Positions 35,927 to 44,161 of a DNA stretch of 64,000 nt are shown one piece after another. The number at the start of each line of letters is the position of its first letter. Position 1 is the stretch's first letter. Position numbers and translations under genes: made by a program. The DNA comes from Microbacterium sp. Au-Mic1 (GTDB taxonomy: Bacteria > Actinomycetota > Actinomycetes > Actinomycetales > Microbacteriaceae): positions 124,001 through 188,000 of the forward strand of contig NZ_JAJTTF010000007.1 in the NCBI RefSeq assembly GCF_021341785.1, read 5' to 3'. The notes beneath the pieces were generated by a model that was not told the DNA's origin, did not search any database, and worked only from the letters and a program-made list of their open reading frames with translations.

Positions 35927-36583
35927 TCAGCGCAGCGCGGCGCGCAGGACGGCGAGTGCTTCGGCGGACGCCTCGGCCAGGTCGAGGTGGTCCGGGAGAG
36001 CCGCCCACTCGGCGCGCAGTCCTTTGAGCATCGCCAGCACGCGCAGCGCGAGACGCTCGGCGTCGATCTCGCCGTGCCCGTCCGCCACAGCCACGGCTCT
36101 CAGCTTCGCCGAGAGCCCGTCCAGCCCGCTGCGCTGACTCTCCAGGTATTCGTCGCGCAGCGGATGCCCCTCGATGAGCATCTCCCCGGTGAGCATCGCC
36201 TGCAGTCGCACGAGCGCCGGATCCGCGAGGGACGCCGCCACTCCGGCGGCGAGCGCGTCGAACAGCTCGTCGAGCGTCGTCGGGTCCCCGAACGCCGCGA
36301 CGAATCGGGCCCCTCGACCGAGCACAATGGCCCGATACAGCGCGATCTTGCTGGGGAAATGATGCAGCACCCCGGAGTCGGTGATGCCGGCCGCGCGGGC
36401 GATCGACGCGATCGACGTGCCGGCGTATCCGAAGCGACCGAACTGGTCGATGGCCGCCGCCAGCACCGCCTCACGTCGTTCCTCGCCGGCCCTGTTGCGG
36501 CGGCGCTGCGTGGCGCGGCGCGGAAGGGCCGTCGCCTCTCCCCCGGTTCGCGGTGTGCGGGCAGCGCTCATGTTCTCGCTCAT
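35927..36583 (-). CDS. TetR family regulator
   Basis: 218 residues from the ATG at 36583, which has GGTGGGG directly upstream; ATG at 36592 or 36571 are alternatives. Residues about 30-75 form the helix-turn-helix: EERREAVLAAAIDQFGRFGY, TSIASIARAAGITDSGVLHH and FPSK. The C-terminal domain would bind the inducer. Divergent from the MFS-phosphatase-phosphodiesterase operon, which it probably represses. Confidence 0.88.
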   Translation of the reverse strand: MSENMSAARTPRTGGEATALPRRATQRRRNRAGEERREAVLAAAIDQFGRFGYAGTSIASIARAAGITDSGVLHHFPSKIALYRAIVLGRGARFVAAFGDPTTLDELFDALAAGVAASLADPALVRLQAMLTGEMLIEGHPLRDEYLESQRSGLDGLSAKLRAVAVADGHGEIDAERLALRVLAMLKGLRAEWAALPDHLDLAEASAEALAVLRAALR

Positions 36584-36641
36584 CCCCACCATTGTGCCCG
36601 TCCTGATCGACACGGCGGAGGGTGCGGATCCGACCCCGCAC

Positions 36642-36680
36642 ACAATTTACTGAGTGTTCACCAGGTTTATCGGCGAGGTT
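36642..36680. promoter_or_regulatory. TetR/MFS divergent promoter region
   Basis: The AT-richest patch of this gap. TAAATT on the minus strand (36649-36644) could be the -10 of the tetR gene. ACTGAGTGTTCACCAGGT (36649-36666) is an imperfect dyad around GTG-TT-CAC and is a candidate TetR site. The plus-strand promoter could not be fixed. Confidence 0.4.
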
Positions 36681-36782
36681 CATGAGCGTGGCTTTGACTC
36701 TCCCCGTCGGCACTCGCCGATCGCCCGCGCCGGCCCCACCGGCCGGCCCGCCCCGGCTCCGCCCGACCCGAAAGAGGAAGCC

Positions 36783-38198
36783 ATGTCCGCCCCGACCGCC
36801 CCGGCCGCCGCGCTCGAACGCCCGTCCCTGCCGATGCGCTTCATCTACCTGATCGCCCTGATCGAGCTGCTCGTCGATGCGGTCGTCATCGCGCCGCTCG
36901 TCATCTCGCTGTCGCTCAAGGTGCTGCAGCTGCAGCCCGTTCTCCCCGCCGGGCTGACCAAAGAGGGAGCCCTGGCCACGGTGACCGCCGTGGGCGCCCT
37001 CGCCGCCCTGGTGGTGACCCCGATGTTCGGCTACTGGTCGGACCGCACTCGTTCGCGTTTCGGACGGCGTCGGCCGTGGGTGATCGCCGGGGCCGCGCTG
37101 CTCGTGCCCACCAGCGCCGTGATGGCCTTCGCCGGCGACGTGTTCACGTTGATGGCGGGCTGGGCGCTGGTCACGATCGCGGCGAGCATGAGCCTGGCCG
37201 CGCTGTTCGGCTGGATCGCCGACCTCGTACCCGACCACCAGCGCGCGAAGGCCTCCGGCATCTTCGGCGCCGGCAACATCGCGGGCCTCGTTCCCGCGCT
37301 CGTGATCGCCGCCGCATTCAAGAACGATCTCGTGCTCGCATTCATGGTGATGCCGGTCGTGGCGGCCGTCGCCACCCTCCTCATCGCCCGCTTCATCCCT
37401 GACGCGTCGACGGCGCACGCGGCACTCGCTCCGGCGAGGCTCATCGGCGTGTTCGCCTCGCTGTTGTTCAACCCCGCGAAGCACCGTCAGTTCGCGCTGG
37501 TGTGGCTGCAGCGCTTCCTCATCCAGTTCGGATACATGCTCTTCGGCACGTTCGGCCTCTACTACCTGATGGAGCGCATGGCGATGGACGCCGGCGGCGC
37601 CACGACCACCACGTCGATGGCGAGCCTGCTCACCGGTGTGCTCAGCATGATCGCCGCGTTCGCCTTCGGCTTCATCGCGGCGAAGCGGCGCGACTACACG
37701 CCGTTCGTGATCGTCGCGATCGCCGGTGTCGCCGTCGCCTGCTTCCTGAAGGCCTTCACCGGCGACCTCGGCTGGTTCTGGGTGGGCAGCGGCCTCAGCG
37801 GCTTCGCGCTGGGCTGCTTCTACGCGGTCGACATGGCGCTGGTGCTGCGCACGATCCCCGCCGACGAGAACGCCCGCTTCCTGGGTGTGTTCAACATCGC
37901 CAAGACGCTGCCGCAGTCTCTCGCCCCTGCCCTGGCACCTGCATTCCTGCTCATCGGCGGGAAGGATCCGATCCACGGCGGCGAGAACAACTATGCCGCG
38001 CTGTTCACCATCGCCGGGGTGTTCGCGTTGCTGTCCCTCCTGCCGCTGGCGTGGACCACGGCGCTCCGCCGCCCCGTCGCCCAGGCAGAGACCTTCGCGG
38101 CCGTCGACGCCCCCGCCGGCACCGCCCCGCACCCGGCCGCCGCGCCCGGCGAAAGCCGCCGACCGTCCCCGACCCTCACGAATGGAGCCGCTCGATGA
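36783..38198 (+). CDS. MFS transporter, sugar-cation type
   Basis: 471 residues, 12 membrane segments. The loop after segment 2 reads FGYWSDRTRSRFGRRRPWV, the motif of the GPH/SLC45-like sugar symporters (RTxxxFGRRRPW). GAGGAAG precedes the ATG. The stop overlaps the start of the phosphatase gene (ATGA). In combination with a phosphatase and a metallophosphoesterase, import of a glycoside or polyol, or of a glycerophosphodiester breakdown product, is likely. Substrate unknown. Confidence 0.85.
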   Translation: MSAPTAPAAALERPSLPMRFIYLIALIELLVDAVVIAPLVISLSLKVLQLQPVLPAGLTKEGALATVTAVGALAALVVTPMFGYWSDRTRSRFGRRRPWVIAGAALLVPTSAVMAFAGDVFTLMAGWALVTIAASMSLAALFGWIADLVPDHQRAKASGIFGAGNIAGLVPALVIAAAFKNDLVLAFMVMPVVAAVATLLIARFIPDASTAHAALAPARLIGVFASLLFNPAKHRQFALVWLQRFLIQFGYMLFGTFGLYYLMERMAMDAGGATTTTSMASLLTGVLSMIAAFAFGFIAAKRRDYTPFVIVAIAGVAVACFLKAFTGDLGWFWVGSGLSGFALGCFYAVDMALVLRTIPADENARFLGVFNIAKTLPQSLAPALAPAFLLIGGKDPIHGGENNYAALFTIAGVFALLSLLPLAWTTALRRPVAQAETFAAVDAPAGTAPHPAAAPGESRRPSPTLTNGAAR

Positions 38199-39019
38199 CC
38201 GCTCAGCCCCTCGCCCCTGCCGACCTCCTCGACGCCGCTCGCCTCCCCGGCCCGCTGCCGATCCCCGGTACTGCGAACTTCCGTGCCGCCGCCCCCGGCG
38301 CACCGGGCCTGCGGCCCGGCGTGCTGTTCCGCGGGGACGCTCCCGCGCACCTCGGCGACGAAGGGCGCGACGCCCTGGTCTCGCTCGGCATCGCGCGACT
38401 GATCGACCTGCGCTCCGACGAAGAGGCCGCCGAGGCCCCGGACGATGTCGCTGACACCGGCATCGCGGTGCACCGGGTGTCGATCATGGCCGGATCCGTC
38501 CGCGACGCGATGGCGCAGCTGGCCGGTGGCGCCGTCCCCGATCTGCGCAGCCTGTACGCGATGATGCTGCGCGACGGCGGCAGCGCCTTCGGCCGGGCGT
38601 TGACCCTGATCGCCGAGGGCGGCGCCACGGTGGTGCACTGCACCGCGGGCAAGGACCGCACCGGACTCGCGATCGCCCTTGCACTGCTGGCGGTCGGCGT
38701 CGACCTCGAGACCGTCGTCGCCGACTACGCCCGCACCGAGGAGAATCTCGCCGGGGCCTGGGTCGAGCGGATGGCGGCCCGCGTCGCGCGCTACGGCGTC
38801 GCCCTGGACGGAGATCTGCGCGAACTCGTCGCCAGCAGCCCCGCCCCCGCTTTGCGCGGTGCGGTGCAGGAGGTCGTGCTCGTGAACGGATCCGCCGACG
38901 CCTACCTCGATGGCATCGGTGTGGACGCGGACGTGCGCGCCCGGCTCCGCGCAGTTCTGCGCGCCGACGACGCCCCAGACGCGGTGAGTGCCGAGTCCGC
39001 CCCCACCTCCGCCCACTGA
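38195..39019 (+). CDS. tyrosine-protein phosphatase (Y_phosphatase3 type)
   Basis: 274 residues. The P-loop VVHCTAGKDRTGLA is the CX5R active site (Cys and Arg both present). FRAAAP near the N-terminus, VLFRGDAP and the general-acid/IDLRSDEEAA segment are typical of MptpB/Y_phosphatase3 proteins, which often also cleave phosphoinositides or phosphosugars. Operon position between a sugar transporter and a phosphodiesterase favours a metabolic over a signalling role, by inference. Confidence 0.87.
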   Translation: MTAQPLAPADLLDAARLPGPLPIPGTANFRAAAPGAPGLRPGVLFRGDAPAHLGDEGRDALVSLGIARLIDLRSDEEAAEAPDDVADTGIAVHRVSIMAGSVRDAMAQLAGGAVPDLRSLYAMMLRDGGSAFGRALTLIAEGGATVVHCTAGKDRTGLAIALALLAVGVDLETVVADYARTEENLAGAWVERMAARVARYGVALDGDLRELVASSPAPALRGAVQEVVLVNGSADAYLDGIGVDADVRARLRAVLRADDAPDAVSAESAPTSAH

Positions 39020-39078
39020 CCTTCCCGCAGCCTCCCCCACTGACCCTTTCCACGCCCCCGACCGTCCAGGAGACCATC

Positions 39079-39966
39079 ATGCAAATCGGCCAGCACCCCG
39101 TGCCCGAGTCCACCATCGTCCACCTCAGCGACACGCACCTCACCGCCGATGCCGTGCCCCTGCACGGCGCGGTCGACGCCGACGCGAACCTCGCGGCCGC
39201 CCTGCGACGTCTGCCGACGAGCGGCATCGACGTGGACGCGATCGTCGTCACCGGCGACATCGCCGACACGGGCGACGAGGGCGCCTATCGTCGCGTCCGC
39301 GACCTGCTCGAGCCCGTCGCCGCCGACCTCGGCGCCCGCCTCGTGTGGGTCATGGGCAACCACGACGAGCGCGCGGCGTTCCGGGCCGGGCTGCGCGATG
39401 AGGAAAGATCCACCGCTCCCGTCGACGAGGTCCATGACCTCGACGGCCTGCGCCTGATCGTGCTCGACTCCACCGTACCCGGCCACCACCACGGCGAGAT
39501 CGGCACCGACCAGCTCGCGTGGCTGCGCGAGGTGCTCGCGGTTCCCGCGCCGCGCGGCACCGTCATCGCGATGCACCACCCGCCGCTGCCGATGCCGCTC
39601 GGCTTCCTCGCGATGACCGAGCTGCGCGATCAGGATCCGTTCGCCGAAGTGCTCGCAGGTACCGATGTGCGCGCCGTCATCGCCGGACACCTGCACTACG
39701 CCTCGCACAGCACGTTCGCGGGGATCCCGGTCACCGCCGCGCCCGCGACCTGCTACACGGCCGACATCGTCGCCGAAGGCGGCGACATGCGCGGCGTCGA
39801 CGGCGGCCAGGGCTTCGACCTCGTGCACGTGTACGCCGACCGGATCCTGCATTCCACCATCCCGGTGGGCGCGCATCCGACCATCTACCAGGTCAGCGCC
39901 GAGCAGTTGCGGTACTTCATGTCGCTCTCGCCGGAGCAGCAGCGCGAGCTCGCGGAGAGCCGTTGA
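39079..39966 (+). CDS. metallophosphoesterase, CpdA/GpdQ type
   Basis: 295 residues with all five metallophosphoesterase blocks: HLSDTHL, VVTGDIAD, VMGNHDER, MHHPP and IAGHLHYAS. The family contains 3',5'-cyclic nucleotide phosphodiesterases (CpdA, Rv0805) and glycerophosphodiesterases (GpdQ). AGGAG is 6 bases upstream of the ATG. In this operon a glycerophosphodiester or sugar phosphodiester is as likely as cAMP. Cytoplasmic. Confidence 0.87.
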   Translation: MQIGQHPVPESTIVHLSDTHLTADAVPLHGAVDADANLAAALRRLPTSGIDVDAIVVTGDIADTGDEGAYRRVRDLLEPVAADLGARLVWVMGNHDERAAFRAGLRDEERSTAPVDEVHDLDGLRLIVLDSTVPGHHHGEIGTDQLAWLREVLAVPAPRGTVIAMHHPPLPMPLGFLAMTELRDQDPFAEVLAGTDVRAVIAGHLHYASHSTFAGIPVTAAPATCYTADIVAEGGDMRGVDGGQGFDLVHVYADRILHSTIPVGAHPTIYQVSAEQLRYFMSLSPEQQRELAESR

Positions 39967-40035
39967 TCCGAACCGGGCGAGCGCAGATCGGCCCTGTCGC
40001 CGCGACGGGCGTCGATGGCAGACTCGGAGGCACCC

Positions 40036-40055
40036 GGCGCGCATCGGTGCGCGCC
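40036..40055 (+). terminator. hairpin before the amine oxidase gene
   Basis: GGCGCGCA (40036-40043) and TGCGCGCC (40048-40055) with a 4-base loop, 70 bases after the phosphoesterase stop. It probably ends the MFS operon; the amine oxidase would then have its own promoter. Confidence 0.5.
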
Positions 40056-40081
40056 CCGAAGATCGAACGATCGGGACCTCT

Positions 40082-42106
40082 ATGTCGCAGCAGCCCACGC
40101 CATCGCACCCCTTGGACTCGCTCACCGGGGCGGAGTTCTCCGCCACCGCCGCCGTGCTCGCCCGTGAGCACGGCATCGACGCCGGCTGGCGGTACGCCTC
40201 GATCATCCTCAAGGAGCCGCCGAAGACCGAGGTCAAGGCCTGGCGCGACGGGGATCCGATCGTGCGGCGCTCGCTCGCGGTGCTGTGGCGCAAGCAGACC
40301 AACGAGGTCTACGAGGCTGTCGTGAACCTCACCGCCGACGTCGTGGAGTCGTGGACGCATGTGCCGGGCGTGACCCCCAACTTCACGATCGACGAGTACC
40401 ACGATTGCGATCACGCCATGAAGGCGAACCCCGAGGTGCGCGCCGCGTTGGCAGGTCGCGGGATCGACGACGTCGACCTCGTGCTGTTCGACGTCTGGAC
40501 GTATGGCGGCGCCGTGATCCCGGACAAGTGGCGCGATCGGCGCCTCGGCTGGGTGGATCTGTGGATGCGCGCGACGCCGGACGGCAACCCCTACGCCCAC
40601 CCCGTGAGCGGGCTGAAGATCATCGTCGACATGAACACCCTCGAGGTGCTCGAGATCGAGGACCACCACGACTACGGCTTCCCCGAGGTGCACGGCGAGT
40701 ACGTGCCGGAGCTGGCGGGCATCACGCCGCGGGAAGACCTCACGCCGCTGCAGATCGTGCAGCCCGAGGGGGTCTCCTTCGAGGTGGACGGATCCCGGAT
40801 CCGCTGGCAGAACTGGGACTTCCGGCTCGGGTTCAACTACCGCGAGGGGCCGGTGATCTACCAGGTCGGCTTCGACGATGCGGGCACCCGGCGCGAGGTC
40901 GCGTACCGCATGTCGTTCGCCGAGATGATCGTGCCCTACCGCGACTCCAGCTTCGACCACTACCGGCGCACCGCCTTCGACATCGGCGAGTGGGGCCTCG
41001 GATACATGTGCACCTCGCTCGAGCTCGGCTGCGACTGCCTCGGCGAGATCACCTACCTGGATGCGGTCCTGCCGGACACCGCCGGTCAGCCCTGGACGAT
41101 CACGAACGCGATCTGCCTGCACGAGGAGGACAACGCCGTGCTGTGGAAGCACGTCGACCCCGACTCCGGCACCGAGGTGCGCCGCCAGCGCCGGTTCGTC
41201 GTGTCCGTGCACGCCACCGTCGCCAACTACGAGTACCTCGTCTACTGGCGCTTCTATCAGGACGGCAACATCGAGTGCGAGGTGCGCGCCACCGGCATCA
41301 TGGTGACGACGCCCATGGCGGAGGGGCAGGACGGAAAGGCCACGGGGACGACGATCGACACCCGCACCTACGCGCCGTTCCACCAGCACTTCCTCATCGC
41401 TCGCCTCGACCTGGACATCGACGGGGACGGCAACACCGTCGTGGAGTCCGACTCGATGCCCGCGCCGATCTCCGAGTCGAACCCGTTCGGCCTCGACCTG
41501 CATACGCAGGCCACGGTCATCCGCTCCGAGGCGGAGGCGGGTCGCAGCTTCGACTGGGAGCGTCAGCGCGGCTGGAAGGTGCAGAACCCGAACAAGCTCA
41601 ATGCGTGGGGAGCACCCGTCGCGTACAAGCTCGTGCCGTCCGCATCGTTCCCCGCGATGTTCGACGAGTCCTCGCCGATCCTGAAGCGCAACCCGGTCAT
41701 CGGCAAGACCGTCTGGGTGACGCGGCACCACGACGACCAGTTCTGGCCCGCGGGCGACTATCCGACGCAGGCCGTCGACGACCTCGGCAACGGCATGACG
41801 GCGTGGATCGCGGATGACGAGAACCTCGTCGACGAGGACGTGGTGCTCTGGTACAACTTCGGGATCCACCACATCACGCGGACTGAGGACTGGCCGATCA
41901 TGCCGGCCGACACGATCTCGTTCTGGCTCAAGCCGTTCGGGTTCTTCGACCGCAACCCGTCGCTCGACGCTCCGCGCTCGGTCAAGGGCGCGGCCTGCGC
42001 GTGCGGCGACGGCGAGTGCCGGTGCGGACACGACCACGGCGCGGGCCACGGCTCCGACGGCGGCCACGCGCACGTTGAAGGCCATCAGCACGACCACCAC
42101 GGCTGA
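40082..42106 (+). CDS. copper-containing primary amine oxidase with metal-binding tail
   Basis: 674 residues. It oxidises primary amines to aldehydes with release of ammonia and hydrogen peroxide. The cofactor tyrosine (TPQ precursor) is Tyr-383 in VANYEYLVYW; the catalytic base is Asp-300 in FDIGEWGLG; copper ligands include His-434 and His-436 in FHQHFL. These positions are within a few residues of Arthrobacter globiformis phenylethylamine oxidase. There is no signal peptide. The last 36 residues are unusual: CACGDGECRCGHDHG followed by many His, giving 4 Cys and about 10 His. This may be a built-in copper store for cofactor formation. Confidence 0.93.
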   Translation: MSQQPTPSHPLDSLTGAEFSATAAVLAREHGIDAGWRYASIILKEPPKTEVKAWRDGDPIVRRSLAVLWRKQTNEVYEAVVNLTADVVESWTHVPGVTPNFTIDEYHDCDHAMKANPEVRAALAGRGIDDVDLVLFDVWTYGGAVIPDKWRDRRLGWVDLWMRATPDGNPYAHPVSGLKIIVDMNTLEVLEIEDHHDYGFPEVHGEYVPELAGITPREDLTPLQIVQPEGVSFEVDGSRIRWQNWDFRLGFNYREGPVIYQVGFDDAGTRREVAYRMSFAEMIVPYRDSSFDHYRRTAFDIGEWGLGYMCTSLELGCDCLGEITYLDAVLPDTAGQPWTITNAICLHEEDNAVLWKHVDPDSGTEVRRQRRFVVSVHATVANYEYLVYWRFYQDGNIECEVRATGIMVTTPMAEGQDGKATGTTIDTRTYAPFHQHFLIARLDLDIDGDGNTVVESDSMPAPISESNPFGLDLHTQATVIRSEAEAGRSFDWERQRGWKVQNPNKLNAWGAPVAYKLVPSASFPAMFDESSPILKRNPVIGKTVWVTRHHDDQFWPAGDYPTQAVDDLGNGMTAWIADDENLVDEDVVLWYNFGIHHITRTEDWPIMPADTISFWLKPFGFFDRNPSLDAPRSVKGAACACGDGECRCGHDHGAGHGSDGGHAHVEGHQHDHHG

Positions 42107-42122
42107 GGGGCGTTCTCCTCGT

Positions 42123-42318
42123 CGGGGCCGTTGAGCGAAGACGCTGCAGGCCCCCACCCGGGGTGGTTGAGCGAGGACGCCGCAGGCCCCCACCCGGGGT
42201 GGTTGAGCGAGGACGCTGCAGGCGACCGAGACGAAACGCGGTGCTCACGTAGGGCGCCGCGTTTCGTCTCACGAAGACTCGTGTTGAGCGAGCGCAGCGC
42301 GTCGAGGTGACGTTCAAC
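42123..42318. repeat. intergenic repeat, locus C: three 36-bp units plus 14-bp stem
   Basis: The 369 bases between the amine oxidase and FHA genes hold no gene. Three 36-base units (42123-42158, 42159-42194, 42195-42230) each contain GTTGAGCGA.GACGC.GCAGG. They run into a perfect 14-base hairpin, GAGACGAAACGCGG (42228-42241) with CCGCGTTTCGTCTC (42257-42270), then GTTGAGCGAG again and TTCAACGACCCC. The rest, to 42475, has a TACGAT box at 42382 that may be the promoter for the FHA gene. Confidence 0.8.
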
Positions 42319-42475
42319 GACCCCATCCGTGGAGTATCCGAACGGTTTCCCGGAACCGGCGCCGGAGGCCCCGGACGGGGCTACGATCGCGATAGGCGAG
42401 AGCCCGTGGCGACACCCCGCTGAGCGTCTTGGAGAGATGATCCACGCCGCCCGGACTCCGCGAAGGAGGTCCGAC

Positions 42476-42997
42476 ATGAACACGCAGGAGCAGCGCGGCA
42501 CCACCACGCACGCCGACTGGGGCGCGGGGCATCCTCACCTGCTGATCACCTTCGACGACACGCATCTGGTGCATGAGATCACCGAGGACGAGACGCGGAT
42601 CGGATCCGGCGCGGACTGCCAGATCCGGCTCGAGGGCATCGCGGCGGTGCACGCGATCATCCGTCACGACGGTCACGACGACTACGACCTGGAGATGATC
42701 GGCCCGGGACAGACCAGCGCGAACATCGCGAAGGCCGCCGAGGAGGAGGGCCGCCCGGTCGAGACCCTGCACACTGGCGCGCGCTTCACCGCCGGTGGCT
42801 GGCGGTTCGTGTTCGTGCGCGACGAGTTCGCCGACCACGGCAGACCCTACGGCGGACGGCTCGGGGGCGAGGGGGCGCACCAGCGCCGGCAGCCGCCGCG
42901 TCCGGACTACGAGGCCGAGGGGCATACCGGCGCGATCCCGGCGCCGCCGTCACCGCCTCCGATCGCGCAGGAAGGCGACCCGGACGTCGCCGACTGA
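42476..42997 (+). CDS. FHA domain-like protein
   Basis: 173 residues. TRIGSGADCQIRLEGIAAVHAIIRHD resembles the phosphothreonine-binding FHA core (G-S-x-x-x-C-x-I-x-L ... H-A-x-I). The C-terminal 50 residues are Pro/Gly/Arg rich and probably disordered. A near-perfect AAGGAGGT at 42463-42470 fixes the ATG, which removes 49 upstream in-frame residues. Single small FHA protein; no Ser/Thr kinase gene is in the window. The binding partner is unknown. Confidence 0.7.
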   Translation: MNTQEQRGTTTHADWGAGHPHLLITFDDTHLVHEITEDETRIGSGADCQIRLEGIAAVHAIIRHDGHDDYDLEMIGPGQTSANIAKAAEEEGRPVETLHTGARFTAGGWRFVFVRDEFADHGRPYGGRLGGEGAHQRRQPPRPDYEAEGHTGAIPAPPSPPPIAQEGDPDVAD

Positions 42998-43114
42998 CCC
43001 GCCCCGCGGACTGCCTCCTCCGACGCCGTGAGGCGATCCGGGCGCGCCGACCTGAGGGTCGCCCTGTCGCGGAAGAGGGCTCTGCGGAATACTGGTGCCG
43101 TCAGAGGAGACGAC

Positions 43115-44161
43115 GTGTTCCAGGCCGATGTCGACGATGTCCCGCAGCTCAGCTCCACCGGCGCGCTGCCGCACGCTGCCCGTATCGACCAGCTCGTCGC
43201 CGAGGCTCATACTCGATACGCAGCGCACGACGACGGGATCGTGGCCGACTACATCCCCCTGTTGGCAGAAGCGGATCCGGCATGGTTCGGCCTGTCCGTC
43301 ACGGATGTCGCGGGCGGCACGCACGCGGTGGGCGATGTCGGCATCGCCTTCTCGATCCAGTCGATCTCGAAGGCCTTCGTGTTCGCCCTTGCGGCGGATG
43401 AACTCGGGCACGGAACGATCCGTGAGGCCGTCGGCGTGAACAACACGGGGCTCGCGTTCAATTCCGTCGTAGCGGTCGAGCTCAACGACGGCAGCCCGAT
43501 GAACCCGATGGTGAACGCCGGCGCGATCGCCACGACGGCGCTCGTCCCCGGCGCCCACGCCGACGAGCGATGGCAGCGGATCCGCGAGGGGCTGAGCCGC
43601 TTCGCCGGCCGCCCGCTCGCCCTCGACGGCGAGGTGTACCGGTCGGAATCGTTCACGAACCACCGCAACCACGCACTCGCGCGCCTGCTGCAGAGTTACG
43701 ACCGTCTCGCGATCTCCCCGGATGAGGCCGTCGACATCTACACCCGGCAGTGCTCGCTCGCCGTCACGGCCGACGACCTCGCCGCGATGGGCGCGACCCT
43801 CGCCGACGGCGGCGTGAACCCGCTCACGGGTGAGCGGGTCGTCTCCGCGGAGACCGCGCGCGACACGCTCTCCCTGCTCGCCTCGTGCGGCATGTACGAG
43901 CGCAGCGGCGAGTGGCTCTTCGAGATCGGCCTGCCGGCGAAGTCGGGCGTCTCCGGCGGCATCGTCGCGATCGCTCCGGGGAAGGGCGCCATCGGGGCGT
44001 TCTCCCCTCGTCTCGATGAAGCGGGCAACAGCGTGCGCGGGCAACGGGCCTGTGCCTTCCTCTCGCGGGCGCTCGGGCTCAACCTCTTCGCCTCTGCACC
44101 CCGCGATGCCTTCGGCCCCGGCGCCGGAACGGATCCCCTCGCTGTGAAGGAGTCACGATGA
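43115..44161 (+). CDS. glsA: glutaminase A
   Basis: 348 residues from a GTG preceded by GAGGAGA; 29 upstream in-frame codons lack support. It hydrolyses glutamine to glutamate and ammonia. Beta-lactamase-like fold with catalytic Ser-83 and Lys-86 in IQSISKAF, then NPMVNAGAIAT, the ESF..HRNHALA region and SGVSGGIVA. The gene overlaps the following MFS exporter by ATGA, so glutaminase and exporter are made together; this might relate to acid or osmotic balance, by inference. Confidence 0.94.
   Translation: MFQADVDDVPQLSSTGALPHAARIDQLVAEAHTRYAAHDDGIVADYIPLLAEADPAWFGLSVTDVAGGTHAVGDVGIAFSIQSISKAFVFALAADELGHGTIREAVGVNNTGLAFNSVVAVELNDGSPMNPMVNAGAIATTALVPGAHADERWQRIREGLSRFAGRPLALDGEVYRSESFTNHRNHALARLLQSYDRLAISPDEAVDIYTRQCSLAVTADDLAAMGATLADGGVNPLTGERVVSAETARDTLSLLASCGMYERSGEWLFEIGLPAKSGVSGGIVAIAPGKGAIGAFSPRLDEAGNSVRGQRACAFLSRALGLNLFASAPRDAFGPGAGTDPLAVKESR

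Noticed and set aside
40082-42106. Amine oxidase as a pseudogene or copper-independent variant
   Set aside because: TPQ tyrosine, catalytic Asp and the HxH copper ligands are all in place and the frame is intact.
42123-42230. 36-bp tandem units as a possible CRISPR array
   Set aside because: Units are directly adjacent without spacers and the same cores recur elsewhere with inverted arms; no cas genes.
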